From: Clostridia bacterium
Lineage (GTDB): Bacteria; Bacteroidota; Bacteroidia; Bacteroidales; 4484-276
Direction: 5' to 3'
Assembly: GCA_009928785.1 (NCBI GenBank)
Contig: SABY01000014.1
Coordinates: 1 to 51,612, forward strand
Length of the DNA stretch: 51,612 bases
Below, one piece after another: positions 33,220 to 42,444 of this stretch. Numbering within the stretch: position 1 is the stretch's first letter; every line of letters begins with the position of its first letter. The translations under genes and the position numbers were made by a program. The notes under the pieces are model-generated. The model saw only the letters and a list, made by a program, of their open reading frames with translations. It had not been told where the DNA came from and searched no databases.

Positions 33220-35115
33220 TTACAAATTGGTAAATTTGAGAGTATTGACGGAAGGGGTAACGGCTTGATAATCCATGTTTTTGATGAAAACAGAAGGGGG
33301 AACACCAGAGAATTTTTTGAAGACAATATTAAAATTTGAAATCGAATTAAAACCCGAATCTTTAGCAATTGCATCAATGGAATAACGCGCCCCTATTTCA
33401 GGATCCGAAAGCAGCTTCATAGCTTCTTTCACGCGATATTCGTTTATCAGATTGGAGTAACTTTTGCCATACATCTCGTTGATAATTTGCGAGAGATAGG
33501 TACGATTGGTAGAGAGGCGATGAGCCAGCTTTTCTATGGTGAGATCGGAACGGGTGAAAATTTTATCTTCATCCAGCAGTTTGTCCAAACGAATCATAAT
33601 AGCATCTTTCTCGTCAGGAGCTATCATCGACGCTTTGCGATCATTTTGCGAAAGCATATCCATTTTTTCTCTGGTGTTCTTCAGCTCCTGTTCTTTTTTC
33701 ATCATCTCCAGATTTTTCCGGGTGATGAATTTATAGGCAATGTTTTTTTTGCGTTGCTGAATAATGATGATCACCATAGCCAGGCCGAGAATAATCAACG
33801 CGATGAGGTAGGTGCGGTTTAGGGTTTTTTGTCCGCCTATTTTTAATTGTTGAATGTCGTTGCTAAATCGCAGGTTCAAATTTTCATTGGTAAGTCGTTC
33901 GTTGATGTATTTTTCTTCTATCATCGAAATCTTGGCTGCTTTGTCAATATCAAAAAGACTATCTTTCAGTTCAGTAGCTTCACGAAAAGTACGCAGAGCA
34001 AGCTGATAATTTCCAAGCTTTTGATAAATAAATGCCAACTGCGCCAGTGCATCTTTCTTTGAGGCAGGTTCATTGGTTTGGTCAAAAATTGCAATGCTTT
34101 GCTTACAGTAATTGATTGCCTGATGCAGCTCGCCCCGATCAGCTAATATCCGTGATAGTTTTAAAAACACTGAGGCCAATCCACTTTTATCTCCGGTTTT
34201 TTGATAGATTCCCAATGCCTGATTCAGGTACTGCGAGGCTTTCTCAAGGTTTCCCAATTGATAGTATGCTTCGCCGATGTTGGTGTAATTCGACGAAATG
34301 CCGTAGGAATCATTGTTTTGTTCATCAATTTGCACGGCCTCAAAAAAATGACGCAATGCCAGCTTAAAGTCCTTCAGATGGATATAGATTAATCCAATAT
34401 TCGTCAGGCTGATGCTGTATCCTTTTTCGTCACCAATTTCTATGAAATCGTCACGCGCCTGCTCAATATTTTGCAATGCTTTGTCAAAGTCCTTTAGCAT
34501 GATGTAAACCAAACCAATACTGAGTTTGCCACGAGCCATTTGTAAAGTGTCTTCAATCTCCTGAAAAACTCTGAGCGCCTTAAAGTTGTATTCGTTAGCT
34601 TTTTCGTAGTCTCCCTGTTTGATGTACATCAGCGAAATATTGCTGTAGATGATGGCAGCACTTTTTTGGTATTGATGTTCTTCAGCAATTTTTAATGCTT
34701 CTTTGGCATAGTTAAATGCTTGTTTGCTGTTGCCGGTATTAAAAGATAAAAAAAACAACTCGTTGTAAGTTTGCATGATGGCTTGCGGAGTTCCAAGCTG
34801 TTCGTTAATTTTTAAAGCTTCGTGCAAAAGGCTGTCGGCAGCCGGGTATCCCAGCTCATCTTTAGCAGCCACCACCATGCGGATGTAGGTATTTGCTAAG
34901 TTTTTTAAATCCTCTTTTTGTTTTAAGCTGTCGATTATTCCCTGGTAAAAATGTTTCTTTTCGTCGTTTGTCCGTTTGTAGGTGCCGGTAGGAATACTAT
35001 CATTTTCGTTTTGCACGCCGATAAAGAGAAGCGGATCGTTCAGCACATTGCTGCTACCTGCCAGGTGCTGGCAATACATTATTAAGAGAATTATTACGAC
35101 TGTACATTTAGGCAT
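33220..35115 (-). CDS. TPR-domain transcriptional regulator with AraC-type HTH
   Basis: 631 aa. The N-terminal signal or anchor region is followed by about eight tetratricopeptide repeats (roughly residues 55-390, such as AAIIYSNISLMYIKQGDYEKA). A membrane helix (TYLIALIILGLAMVIIIIQQ, near 445-465) precedes a coiled segment. The C-terminal HTH_18 domain (about 530-615) has RTYLSQIINEMYGKSYSNLI and SIDAIAKDSGFNSISNFN. This is the Bacteroidetes TPR-AraC architecture, with periplasmic TPRs and a cytoplasmic DNA-binding end. It ends 72 bp before the adhesin gene start on the same strand and probably controls it. A -7 box TAGCTTTG lies 54 bp upstream. Confidence 0.9.
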   Translation of the reverse strand: MPKCTVVIILLIMYCQHLAGSSNVLNDPLLFIGVQNENDSIPTGTYKRTNDEKKHFYQGIIDSLKQKEDLKNLANTYIRMVVAAKDELGYPAADSLLHEALKINEQLGTPQAIMQTYNELFFLSFNTGNSKQAFNYAKEALKIAEEHQYQKSAAIIYSNISLMYIKQGDYEKANEYNFKALRVFQEIEDTLQMARGKLSIGLVYIMLKDFDKALQNIEQARDDFIEIGDEKGYSISLTNIGLIYIHLKDFKLALRHFFEAVQIDEQNNDSYGISSNYTNIGEAYYQLGNLEKASQYLNQALGIYQKTGDKSGLASVFLKLSRILADRGELHQAINYCKQSIAIFDQTNEPASKKDALAQLAFIYQKLGNYQLALRTFREATELKDSLFDIDKAAKISMIEEKYINERLTNENLNLRFSNDIQQLKIGGQKTLNRTYLIALIILGLAMVIIIIQQRKKNIAYKFITRKNLEMMKKEQELKNTREKMDMLSQNDRKASMIAPDEKDAIMIRLDKLLDEDKIFTRSDLTIEKLAHRLSTNRTYLSQIINEMYGKSYSNLINEYRVKEAMKLLSDPEIGARYSIDAIAKDSGFNSISNFNIVFKKFSGVPPSVFIKNMDYQAVTPSVNTLKFTNL

Positions 35116-35140
35116 AGCTGGGCGAAAGTAAAAGTTATTA

Positions 35141-35161
35141 ATCCGTCATATGTTAACGGAT
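35141..35161. promoter_or_regulatory. Dyad in the leader of the TPR-AraC gene
   Basis: ATCCGT (35141-35146) and ACGGAT (35156-35161) flank 9 bp. It lies just downstream of the -7 box, near the expected transcription start, and is a possible autoregulatory site. Confidence 0.3.
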
Positions 35162-35168
35162 AAATTCG

Positions 35169-35176
35169 CAAAGCTA
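35169..35176 (-). promoter_or_regulatory. Putative -7 box of the TPR-AraC gene
   Basis: TAGCTTTG on the minus strand matches TAnnTTTG, leaving a leader of about 45 nt. Confidence 0.45.
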
Positions 35177-35230
35177 ATGCACCAAATGAAGGTTTTATCC
35201 TATTTGCCTTTGTGGTCGCAGTTTTCCCTC

Positions 35231-36241
35231 TCACACAAACTTCTCTATCAGCTCTGCCAGGCGCGTGGCATATCCCATTTCGTTGTCGTACCAGGCCACT
35301 ACTTTTACCAGTTTGTCGTTTTCGCCCAGCACTGCTGTCAGTCCGGCGTCGAAGATGGCCGAGTGGGTGTTTCCGATGATGTCGATGCTTACGATGGGGT
35401 CGGTGGTGTATTCGAGGATTCCTTTGAGGCGTCCGTTGGCAGCTTCTTCAAAAGCTTTATTGATGCTTTGGATGCTGGACGGTTTGCGCAGCGTACAGGT
35501 AAGGTCGGTGAGGGAGCCGTTGGGCACAGGCACGCGTATGCCGGCGCCGCCCAGGTTGCCGGTGAGGTGCGGAAAAATACGGGTGGCAGCTTTGGCAGCA
35601 CCTGTTGTGGTGGGCACGATGGAGTAGGCGGCAGCACGGGCGCGGCGCAGGTCTTTGTGCGGCGCGTCGAGCAGGTGCTGGTCTTTGGTGTAGGAATGCA
35701 CCGTGGTGATAAAGCCTTTCTCCACGCCCCACAGCTCGTCGAGGATCATGATGAGGGGCGCCACGTTGTTGGTGGTGCAGGAGGCGTTGCTGATGATGCG
35801 GTCGTTGCGGTTGATTAAATGATCATTAACACCCAAAACAATGTATTGGATGCTTTCGCCGTCGCCCTGTGCCGGAGCCGAAATCACCACTTTGTGGGCG
35901 CCTGCTTTCAGGTGGCGTTCAGCGTCGGATCGTGATGTAAAACGTCCGGTGGATTCCACCACCACATCGATATTCATTTCGCCCCACGGCAAAAGCTCAG
36001 GATTTTCCTGCGAAAGGACGGCTACTTTTTTCCCATCGATGATCAACTCTTTTTCGGTGTAGCTTACCGGGGCCGGAAAATGCCCGTGCGAAGAGTCGTA
36101 CTTGAGCAGATGACTTAGCGTGTGTGTGTCGGTGAGGTCGTTGATGGCCACCAGTTCCAGGTTGTCGTGCAGACGCATCTGCCGGCAAAAGATACGGCCG
36201 ATTCTTCCAAATCCGTTGATGGCTACTCTTATTTTGGTCAT
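35231..36241 (-). CDS. gap: Glyceraldehyde-3-phosphate dehydrogenase, copy 2 (type I)
   Basis: 336 aa from ATG at 36241 (the longer frame starting at 36376 overlaps the promoter region). Rossmann motif AINGFGRIGR, catalytic loop NASCTTNN with Cys155 and His182 in TTVHSYT. The second Cys of the usual SCTTNC loop is Asn159. The late motif AWYDNEMGYATRL is normal. The reaction is the same as for copy 1, but the different loop and low similarity suggest separate roles (for example glycolytic versus gluconeogenic). It is divergent from the M20 peptidase; a -7 box TACTTTTG lies about 48 bp upstream. Confidence 0.95.
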   Translation of the reverse strand: MTKIRVAINGFGRIGRIFCRQMRLHDNLELVAINDLTDTHTLSHLLKYDSSHGHFPAPVSYTEKELIIDGKKVAVLSQENPELLPWGEMNIDVVVESTGRFTSRSDAERHLKAGAHKVVISAPAQGDGESIQYIVLGVNDHLINRNDRIISNASCTTNNVAPLIMILDELWGVEKGFITTVHSYTKDQHLLDAPHKDLRRARAAAYSIVPTTTGAAKAATRIFPHLTGNLGGAGIRVPVPNGSLTDLTCTLRKPSSIQSINKAFEEAANGRLKGILEYTTDPIVSIDIIGNTHSAIFDAGLTAVLGENDKLVKVVAWYDNEMGYATRLAELIEKFV

Positions 36242-36288
36242 AAGTTCGTCAGATTTTATACTTTTACATTTTCTTATTTTGCAGCCGC

Positions 36289-36296
36289 CAAAAGTA
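36289..36296 (-). promoter_or_regulatory. Putative -7 box of gap copy 2
   Basis: TACTTTTG on the minus strand, about 48 bp before the ATG at 36241. No good TTG was found 20 bp upstream. Confidence 0.4.
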
Positions 36297-36362
36297 GTAA
36301 AAAGGCAAAGGGTTGCTCTGGCACGAAGACCATCAAATACTAACAAATATTTTAAATCTGTA

Positions 36363-37739
36363 ATGGAACATATCAAAACTTACATCGACGAAAACAAAGA
36401 CCGTTTTCTTGAAGAACTTTTCGAACTCATCCGCATCCCTTCGGTAAGCTCACTGGCTGAGCACAAGGAGGACATGAAGCGGGCAGCAGAAGCCTGGAAG
36501 AAGATACTGCTTTCGGCAGGTGCCGACAAAGCCGAAGTGATGCCCTCGGCGGGCAACCCGGTGGTGTATGGCGAAAAAATGACCGACCCGTCAAAACCCA
36601 CCGTGCTGGTGTATGCACATTACGATGTGATGCCCGTGGACCCGCTTGACCTGTGGAAAACTCAACCTTTTGAGCCGGTGGTGAAAGACGGCAAGATATG
36701 GGCACGCGGCGCTGACGACGACAAAGGTCAGTCGTTTATGCACGCCAAAGCTTTTGAGCTGATGGTAAAAACCAACACGCTGCCCTGCAACGTGAAGTTT
36801 ATGATTGAAGGGGAAGAAGAGATAGGTTCGCCCAGCCTGAGCGACTTCTGCGAACAGCACAAAAAGATGCTACAAGCCGACATCATCCTGGTTTCCGATA
36901 CCGGCATGATAGCTCCCGACATTCCTTCCATCACCACCGGGCTGCGCGGGCTGGCTTACATGCAGGTGAAAGTTACCGGCCCCAATCGCGACTTGCACTC
37001 CGGCCTCTTTGGCGGAGCAGTGGCCAACCCCATCAACATCCTCACAAAGATGATTGCTTCGCTCACCGACGAAAATAATCACATCACCATCCCCGGTTTT
37101 TACGACGATGTGCTGGAGGTGCCGCAAAAAGAACGCGAGATGATGGCCAAAGCACCGTTTGATGTGGAAGAATACAAAAAAGCTATCGACATTCGCGACG
37201 TGCATGGCGAAAAAGGTTACTCCACCAACGAACGCACCGGCATACGCCCATCGCTCGACGTCAACGGCATCTGGGGCGGCTACACCGGCGAAGGCGCCAA
37301 GACAGTGATCGCCTCGACGGCACACGCCAAGATTTCGATGCGGCTGGTACCCGATCAGGACCATCATAAGATCGCTCAGCTTTTCGATAAACATTTCAAA
37401 GCCATCGCTCCCAAGAGTGTGCGCGTGGAAGTGGAAGAGCTGCACGGCGGCTACGCTTACGTTTCGCCCACAGATATGATCGCCTATCAGGCTGCCGACA
37501 AAGCCTACACCGCAACTTTCGGCAAACGACCGGTGCCGGTGCGCAGCGGCGGCAGCATCCCCATTATCTCAGCTTTCGAGAAGATTTTGGGTATTAAATC
37601 TATCCTCATGGGTTTTGGCCTGGAAGCCGACGCTATCCATTCGCCCAACGAAAACTTTCCGCTCTTCAACTTCTACAAAGGCATCGAAACCATTCCTTAT
37701 TTTTATAAATATTTTACGGAAATGATGGCGGAGAAGTAG
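36363..37739 (+). CDS. M20-family dipeptidase
   Basis: 458 aa, a two-zinc metallopeptidase of the M20 (CNDP/PepV-like) group. Metal-binding and catalytic residues are in YAHYDVMPVD, WARGADDDKGQ, IEGEEEIGSPS (catalytic Glu pair), VSDTGM and the final IHSPNENFP (His ligand). The lid domain follows with HSGLFGGAVANPI. Start at ATG 36363 (MEHIKTYIDENKDRFLEEL); the frame open further upstream has no matching sequence and overlaps the divergent gap start. Likely cytoplasmic, since there is no signal peptide. Confidence 0.93.
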   Translation: MEHIKTYIDENKDRFLEELFELIRIPSVSSLAEHKEDMKRAAEAWKKILLSAGADKAEVMPSAGNPVVYGEKMTDPSKPTVLVYAHYDVMPVDPLDLWKTQPFEPVVKDGKIWARGADDDKGQSFMHAKAFELMVKTNTLPCNVKFMIEGEEEIGSPSLSDFCEQHKKMLQADIILVSDTGMIAPDIPSITTGLRGLAYMQVKVTGPNRDLHSGLFGGAVANPINILTKMIASLTDENNHITIPGFYDDVLEVPQKEREMMAKAPFDVEEYKKAIDIRDVHGEKGYSTNERTGIRPSLDVNGIWGGYTGEGAKTVIASTAHAKISMRLVPDQDHHKIAQLFDKHFKAIAPKSVRVEVEELHGGYAYVSPTDMIAYQAADKAYTATFGKRPVPVRSGGSIPIISAFEKILGIKSILMGFGLEADAIHSPNENFPLFNFYKGIETIPYFYKYFTEMMAEK

Positions 37740-38090
37740 CGGGCAGGAGCTTTACAATCGTTCTGAAAAGTGAAAAATCAAACAAAGCTCCAAATCACAA
37801 GTTCCAAATAAAATACAATGAACAAATTTCAAATATTCAGAGCATTTGGTTTTTTGAGATTTAGATTTTGAGATTTATTTTTTTATTTTTTGAAATTTGT
37901 ATTTTAACATCTTACGTCTGAATATTTGATAAACACTTTTCCAGGCGGTCGCATCTTATTGATGCGGCCGCTTGCGTTTTGTATGCATGTGTAATCTGTG
38001 GATGGGTAATTTTATCAGACTTTGCCCGTTATTTTTCCAGTTTATTTGCAGCAAGAAAACACATTTATTGCTGCAACAATCCTAAACATT
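37740..38090. other. Intergenic region with terminator before a small gene
   Basis: Apart from the hairpin at 37942-37974, this stretch is AT-rich, with GAGATTT-type low-complexity sequence at 37855-37910. A weak promoter (TTTG at 38021-38024, TTTATTTG at 38041-38048, spacer 16) precedes the next gene. No ORF was supported. Confidence 0.5.
37942..37974 (+). terminator. Hairpin, probable terminator of the M20 peptidase mRNA
   Basis: A 14-bp stem pairs CAGGCGGTCGCATC with GATGCGGCCGCTTG. The two G-U pairs fit RNA of the plus strand. The loop is 5 nt and CGTTTTG follows. It lies about 200 bp after the peptidase stop. Confidence 0.55.
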
Positions 38091-38552
38091 ATGGAGAACA
38101 ACAATTTTAAAAAAGACCTCGACCAACTGATCCGCATTTTTAAACGGTTGAAAAACAGATCACAGGAAGATCATTTTTCGCATCTGGGACCTGCCTTTAC
38201 GCAAAATCTCGACTTTATCATCAACAACTACGAGATGGTGCGCAACCAGATACCGCAGGAGATGCTTGCGCAGATGGGCGCTCCTTTTCAGCAGATGTTG
38301 CATCAGTTTATCCAACAGATGAAAAATGAGCTGGGCGACGATTTTTACCTGGAGGAAGACGACTCCGAAACACCCGCCTCACAGCCCATTATCACTCCTC
38401 CGGCAGCAGCAAAGACAACAGAAATAGATTTCACTGCTGAAGTTGCTGCCATCGACAAGCAATTGAAATCGCCAGGACTCACCGAGGCGCAGGTTGATGC
38501 CCTGCTCGACCGTCGCAACCAGCTTATCGCCCGAAGCAGCAGCGGAGCATAG
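38091..38552 (+). CDS. Unknown small cytoplasmic protein
   Basis: 153 aa from ATG at 38091 (the frame is open to 38022, but this ATG starts a clear coding part). The first half is amphipathic helical, with MENNNFKKDLDQLIRIFKRL and MLAQMGAPFQQMLHQFIQQM. Then comes a Pro/Ala/Thr-rich acidic linker and a C-terminal helical hairpin (EIDFTAEVAAIDKQL, LTEAQVDALLDRRNQL). No family was recognised. It may be a helical adaptor protein, but this is only a shape-based guess. A strong terminator follows. Confidence 0.6.
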   Translation: MENNNFKKDLDQLIRIFKRLKNRSQEDHFSHLGPAFTQNLDFIINNYEMVRNQIPQEMLAQMGAPFQQMLHQFIQQMKNELGDDFYLEEDDSETPASQPIITPPAAAKTTEIDFTAEVAAIDKQLKSPGLTEAQVDALLDRRNQLIARSSSGA

Positions 38553-38587
38553 TTGTAACCTATTCTGAAAACATTTTAAAAAAAAGT

Positions 38588-38613
38588 AAGCCCGCCTAAT
38601 CAATGGCGGGCTT
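38588..38613. terminator. Rho-independent terminator (bidirectional)
   Basis: AAGCCCGCC (38588-38596) pairs with GGCGGGCTT (38605-38613), loop 8 nt, then GTTTTTG on the plus side and an A-tract on the other. It lies between convergent genes and can serve both. Confidence 0.85.
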
Positions 38614-38653
38614 GTTTTTGTTAGATATTTTCAAAAAATGCTCTTTAATCAAA

Positions 38654-40783
38654 TTAATACAAAGCTGCCGCATCGAATGCGGGGGGCTTCGGGCTGCGGG
38701 TTTTAAACTCGGCGATACCCCGCTTGAGAAAATCTACAAACGCATCTACATCCAAATCGTATGCACGGGGATTTACCAGCAGCTCGCCCTCGGTGTCGAA
38801 TAGCACGTAATAGGGTTGCGCATTTACATTGAAGCGATTTATCTGGAAGTCGGCGAATTTTTTACCTACGGTTTTCTTCACTTTTCCATCATGCGATGAG
38901 GTTATCCATTCACTTTCAGGCAGTCGCGACTTGTCGTCCACATACAGCGCCACTATTACAAACTCATCGCGCAGCAGTTGTAGCACCTTGGGGTCTGACC
39001 ATACATTGGCTTCCATCTCGCGACAGTTTACGCAGCCGTGGCCGGTAAAGTCGATAAACAGCGGTTTGTTTACTGCTTTGGCGCAAGCCAGCGCCTGATC
39101 ATAATCGAAGTAGCCTTCGAGGCCGTGGGGTAGGTGCAGAAACTCGGCGTATTTAGGCGTTTCGCAAATGTCGGTGGCCGCAGCGGATTTGTTGTCATTG
39201 AAATTAGCAATTTTTAGATTATCGCGCACTATGCTATTGATGTCGAAATCGTGGGTTTGCTGCGGCGGCATATATCCCGACAGGGCTTTGAGCGGAGCCC
39301 CAAACATGCCGGGCACCATGTACAGCACAAAAGTAAAGACGATGATGGAGAGCATCAGACGCGGCACACTTATGTAATGAACGTCGCTGTCGTGGGCAAA
39401 TTTGAGCTTCCCCAGCAGATAAAAACCCATCAGCGCAAAGATGATGATCCAGAAAGCCAGATAAACTTCGCGGTCGAGGATGCCCCAGTGGTATGTCTGG
39501 TCGGCGATGCTAAGGAATTTTAAACCTAACGCCAACTCCAAAAATCCCAGCACCACTTTTACGCTGTTGAGCCAGCCGCCCGACTTGGGCAGGTTAGCCA
39601 GCCACGAGGGGAAAAAAGCAAACAACGTAAACGGCAGCGCAAAGGCGAGTGAAAATCCAAACATACCTACAATAGGTTCGAGCACCGCCCCGCCCGCCGA
39701 CTTTACCAGGATGGCACCGACAATTGGGCCGGTGCACGAAAACGACACCAGCACCAGCGTAAAGGCCATAAAAAAGGCGCCGCTAAAACCGCCTTTGTCG
39801 GCTTTGCTGTCGGTTTTGTTGATCATCCAACTGGGCAGCGTAATCTCGAACATGCCCAAAAATGAGGCGGCAAAAAACACGAAGATCAAAAAGAACAACA
39901 CGTTGGGAATCCAGTGCGTGCTAAGCCAGTTGGCAAAGTTGGCGCCCAGGGTTATTGCCACCAAAGTACCCAATACGGTATAAATGAAAATAATGGAGAA
40001 ACCGTATGCCAGCGCCTGAAAACGCGCTTTTGCTTTGTTGTCGGAATTGTGCATGAAAAACGTCACCGTCATTGGGATCATCGGGAAAACGCACGGGGTG
40101 AGGATGGCGATGAGGCCGGCCAAAAACGAAAAAATGAAAAGTATCCATAGCCCGCTATTTTCCTTAATCTGACCATCCACAAGCATATTGCCTTCTTCCA
40201 TTTGCCCGGTAGGTTCAACACCTCCATTGGCAGGTGCAGCGCCACCGTTGAAGTCGAAGCTAAATGGAAAATCAGCAGGAGGCAAGCATTTGCTGTCGTC
40301 GCAGCACATAAAATAGTACACGCCGGTGATGGTAAGCGGTGCATCGCTGTCGAGCTGAATCTTTTTGCTAAATACTGCCTGGTCGGCAAAATATTTTACC
40401 ACCATATCAAAGTTGGGATCGTACTCCTCGATAGGCTGTGGCTCCTCAAAGATGACACGATATATAGTAGTTCCCGGCTCGAAACCTTCCTCCTCTTCGA
40501 TGGAAACGTTAGGATCGACAAACGAAAAACCATTTAGATTATCAAAAAAGATCGAAGTGGCCTCAGGCCCACCGTCAGGAACATGTTGCGAATACAAATG
40601 CCAGGAGCTATCGATGGTAGTGGTAAAAACAAGTTCGTATTGGTTGCTTCCCAGATCGACGCTGCGGTAGCTCCACTTCACCGGATCGAGTATCTGTGCC
40701 GTGGCCAGGGTGGTAAAGCCAACGACAAGGAATAAAAAGAAAATGCTTTTGAAAAATAGTTTGATTTGGCAAGTGTGATTCAT
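38654..40783 (-). CDS. dsbD: Thiol:disulfide interchange protein DsbD
   Basis: 709 aa from ATG at 40783 (a TTG one codon earlier also opens the frame). After a signal peptide comes a periplasmic DsbD alpha-like domain with a Cys-rich site (GVYYFMCCDDSKCLPP). A membrane core with eight helices begins with ILTPCVFPMIPMTVTFF and a partner Cys in VSFSCTGPIVGAI. A thioredoxin-like C-terminal domain contains GHGCVNCREM (Cys about 584 and 587). It moves electrons from cytoplasmic thioredoxin to periplasmic substrates such as DsbC-like proteins or cytochrome c maturation factors. A -7 box TAATTTTG lies about 45 bp upstream. Confidence 0.95.
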   Translation of the reverse strand: MNHTCQIKLFFKSIFFLFLVVGFTTLATAQILDPVKWSYRSVDLGSNQYELVFTTTIDSSWHLYSQHVPDGGPEATSIFFDNLNGFSFVDPNVSIEEEEGFEPGTTIYRVIFEEPQPIEEYDPNFDMVVKYFADQAVFSKKIQLDSDAPLTITGVYYFMCCDDSKCLPPADFPFSFDFNGGAAPANGGVEPTGQMEEGNMLVDGQIKENSGLWILFIFSFLAGLIAILTPCVFPMIPMTVTFFMHNSDNKAKARFQALAYGFSIIFIYTVLGTLVAITLGANFANWLSTHWIPNVLFFLIFVFFAASFLGMFEITLPSWMINKTDSKADKGGFSGAFFMAFTLVLVSFSCTGPIVGAILVKSAGGAVLEPIVGMFGFSLAFALPFTLFAFFPSWLANLPKSGGWLNSVKVVLGFLELALGLKFLSIADQTYHWGILDREVYLAFWIIIFALMGFYLLGKLKFAHDSDVHYISVPRLMLSIIVFTFVLYMVPGMFGAPLKALSGYMPPQQTHDFDINSIVRDNLKIANFNDNKSAAATDICETPKYAEFLHLPHGLEGYFDYDQALACAKAVNKPLFIDFTGHGCVNCREMEANVWSDPKVLQLLRDEFVIVALYVDDKSRLPESEWITSSHDGKVKKTVGKKFADFQINRFNVNAQPYYVLFDTEGELLVNPRAYDLDVDAFVDFLKRGIAEFKTRSPKPPAFDAAALY

Positions 40784-40827
40784 CAATAAGTAAATTTAGT
40801 GTTCTGTGAGTTTTTATTAAAAGATTG

Positions 40828-40835
40828 CAAAATTA
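40828..40835 (-). promoter_or_regulatory. Putative -7 box of dsbD
   Basis: TAATTTTG on the minus strand matches TAnnTTTG, about 45 bp before the ATG. Confidence 0.4.
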
Positions 40836-40962
40836 AAAAGTTTCGGTAAAGGGCGGCATGTGAAAAGGTTGATGGAAGAAGTTGACAGTTTTCAATCTAC
40901 AATCCGCAGCCAGCCAGTGTAAAGGATGTTGGCTTTTTTCGCCCTGCGCTCTGCGCCCCGCG

Positions 40963-42291
40963 TTAGCTTTCTAATTCCACAACGAAAACCTTTTGGGTAG
41001 CGCTGCTTACTTTGTAGCGCTCGTCGATGCGGTGCCCGACAACCCACACGATGTGCCCGCCCGAAAGGATCACCCAAAGATTTTGTTTTTCGATGGCTGT
41101 CATTTTCTGGTCGGTGATAAAATCGGAGAGTTTTTTGCGGCCACGCATCCCCAAGGGATAAAAATAATCGCCCGACTGCCATTTACGCAAAGTGAGCTGA
41201 AACTGAAGTTTATGATAATCAAGCTGTGCAATGTCTGCTGATTTTTTTAACCGTAACTCCTGTCGGGGGATTACGCTATACCTAAGCTTTAGCGGATAAC
41301 GCATTTGCACATCTTCCTTTTTTATATAAAAAAAGTCTGAACTATCTTCCTGATTTGTAAGCGGCATCATTACCAAATGTTCGCGGTCGAGGGTGAGCCG
41401 ATGGCTTGCCGATAAAAAATGCCTGCTTTCTGTGGAATCGATATTTTTCAGAATGTCGTTTATAGTGGAGTGGTTGAAGCCAAAGGGTTTGAGCAGCTCA
41501 AAAAGCACAAAATGCTGATGTGCCTCCTGCCGCAGGTAGCTTAACCGGATCAGTGTATAATCGCCCTCCTTTTTCATCATCAGGCTGCGGCGCCGATTAA
41601 TCTCATCATCAATAAAATCGTGCGTTTGTTTTAGAATTCCGAAAGTAGATTTGAAACCACTTTCAAACCTGTCAGAAGATTCTCTTAAAGCTGGCAATAC
41701 GTGATGGCGCAAGCGGTTGCGCAAATAGTCATCTTTTTGGTTGGAGCTGTCGTCGCGGTAGGCAATATTATTGCGAAAAGCATAATCTACGATTTGTGCA
41801 CGGGTGGCAAATAGCAGTGGCCGGATGCAATTGCCGTTGTAGGGTTTGATGCCTTGCAGCCCGGCAATGCCGGTGCCTCGCAGCAAATTGATAAAAAATG
41901 TCTCCGTTTGGTCGTCAAAGTTATGTGCCGTGGCGTAAGCATCAAAACCTTCTTTGGCGATAAGCTCTTCAAACCATACGTAGCGCAGGTCACGGGCAGC
42001 CAGTTGTATCGAAAAATTGTTTTCGGTGGCGAAACACTTAGTATCAAAGCGCTTCACAAAAAAAGGCAATTGGTTTTGCTGCGCATAATCGCGCACAAAA
42101 ATTTCGTCGGCATCGCTCTCGGTGCCACGCAAACCAAAGTTGCAATGCGCCACAGCAAACGAAACAGGAAGCTGCGCAAGCAGGTGCGCCATTACCATGG
42201 AATCGATGCCGCCGCTTACGGTTAGCAGAATTTTTTGCCCTTCCACAAGCAACTGATGATCAAAAATGTATTTTTGCAGATTAGCAAGCAT
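40963..42291 (-). CDS. tilS: tRNA(Ile)-lysidine synthase
   Basis: 442 aa from ATG at 42291. It converts C34 of tRNA-Ile2 (CAU anticodon) to lysidine so that it reads AUA. The N-type ATP pyrophosphatase motif SGGIDSMV (residues 26-33) and the following HCNFGLRG, with later ATAHNFDDQTETFFINLLRG, mark the family. C-terminal domains for tRNA binding include KWQSGDYFYPLGMRGRKKLSDFITDQK in part. An alternative TTG three codons earlier is less likely. It lies head-to-head with the YjbH-like gene. Confidence 0.95.
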   Translation of the reverse strand: MLANLQKYIFDHQLLVEGQKILLTVSGGIDSMVMAHLLAQLPVSFAVAHCNFGLRGTESDADEIFVRDYAQQNQLPFFVKRFDTKCFATENNFSIQLAARDLRYVWFEELIAKEGFDAYATAHNFDDQTETFFINLLRGTGIAGLQGIKPYNGNCIRPLLFATRAQIVDYAFRNNIAYRDDSSNQKDDYLRNRLRHHVLPALRESSDRFESGFKSTFGILKQTHDFIDDEINRRRSLMMKKEGDYTLIRLSYLRQEAHQHFVLFELLKPFGFNHSTINDILKNIDSTESRHFLSASHRLTLDREHLVMMPLTNQEDSSDFFYIKKEDVQMRYPLKLRYSVIPRQELRLKKSADIAQLDYHKLQFQLTLRKWQSGDYFYPLGMRGRKKLSDFITDQKMTAIEKQNLWVILSGGHIVWVVGHRIDERYKVSSATQKVFVVELES

Positions 42292-42354
42292 GAGAGGCAA
42301 ATGTATAGTAAATCACAATTATTAAACTTTTTTAACCGAAAAAAAATAGCATTA

Positions 42355-42386
42355 TTTGACAACTATTTGTTTTTAACGTATGTTTG
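42355..42386 (+). promoter_or_regulatory. Promoter of the YjbH-like gene
   Basis: TTTG at 42355-42358, a 20-bp spacer and TATGTTTG at 42379-42386. The transcript would begin near 42393, so an ATG at 42301 would not be on the mRNA. Confidence 0.6.
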
Positions 42387-42444
42387 CAGATTAGTTTTTT
42401 GTAAAGAAGGAGGGTGGATTCGACATCAAAAATATCCTAGATCA

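Noticed and set aside
35150..35818. 222-codon frame antisense to gap copy 2
   Set aside because: Low-complexity Val/Gly/His-rich translation, typical of an antisense shadow frame.
36120..36362. N-terminal extension of the M20 peptidase
   Set aside because: It runs over the divergent gap copy 2 start and its promoter; the family begins at MEHIKTYIDENK.
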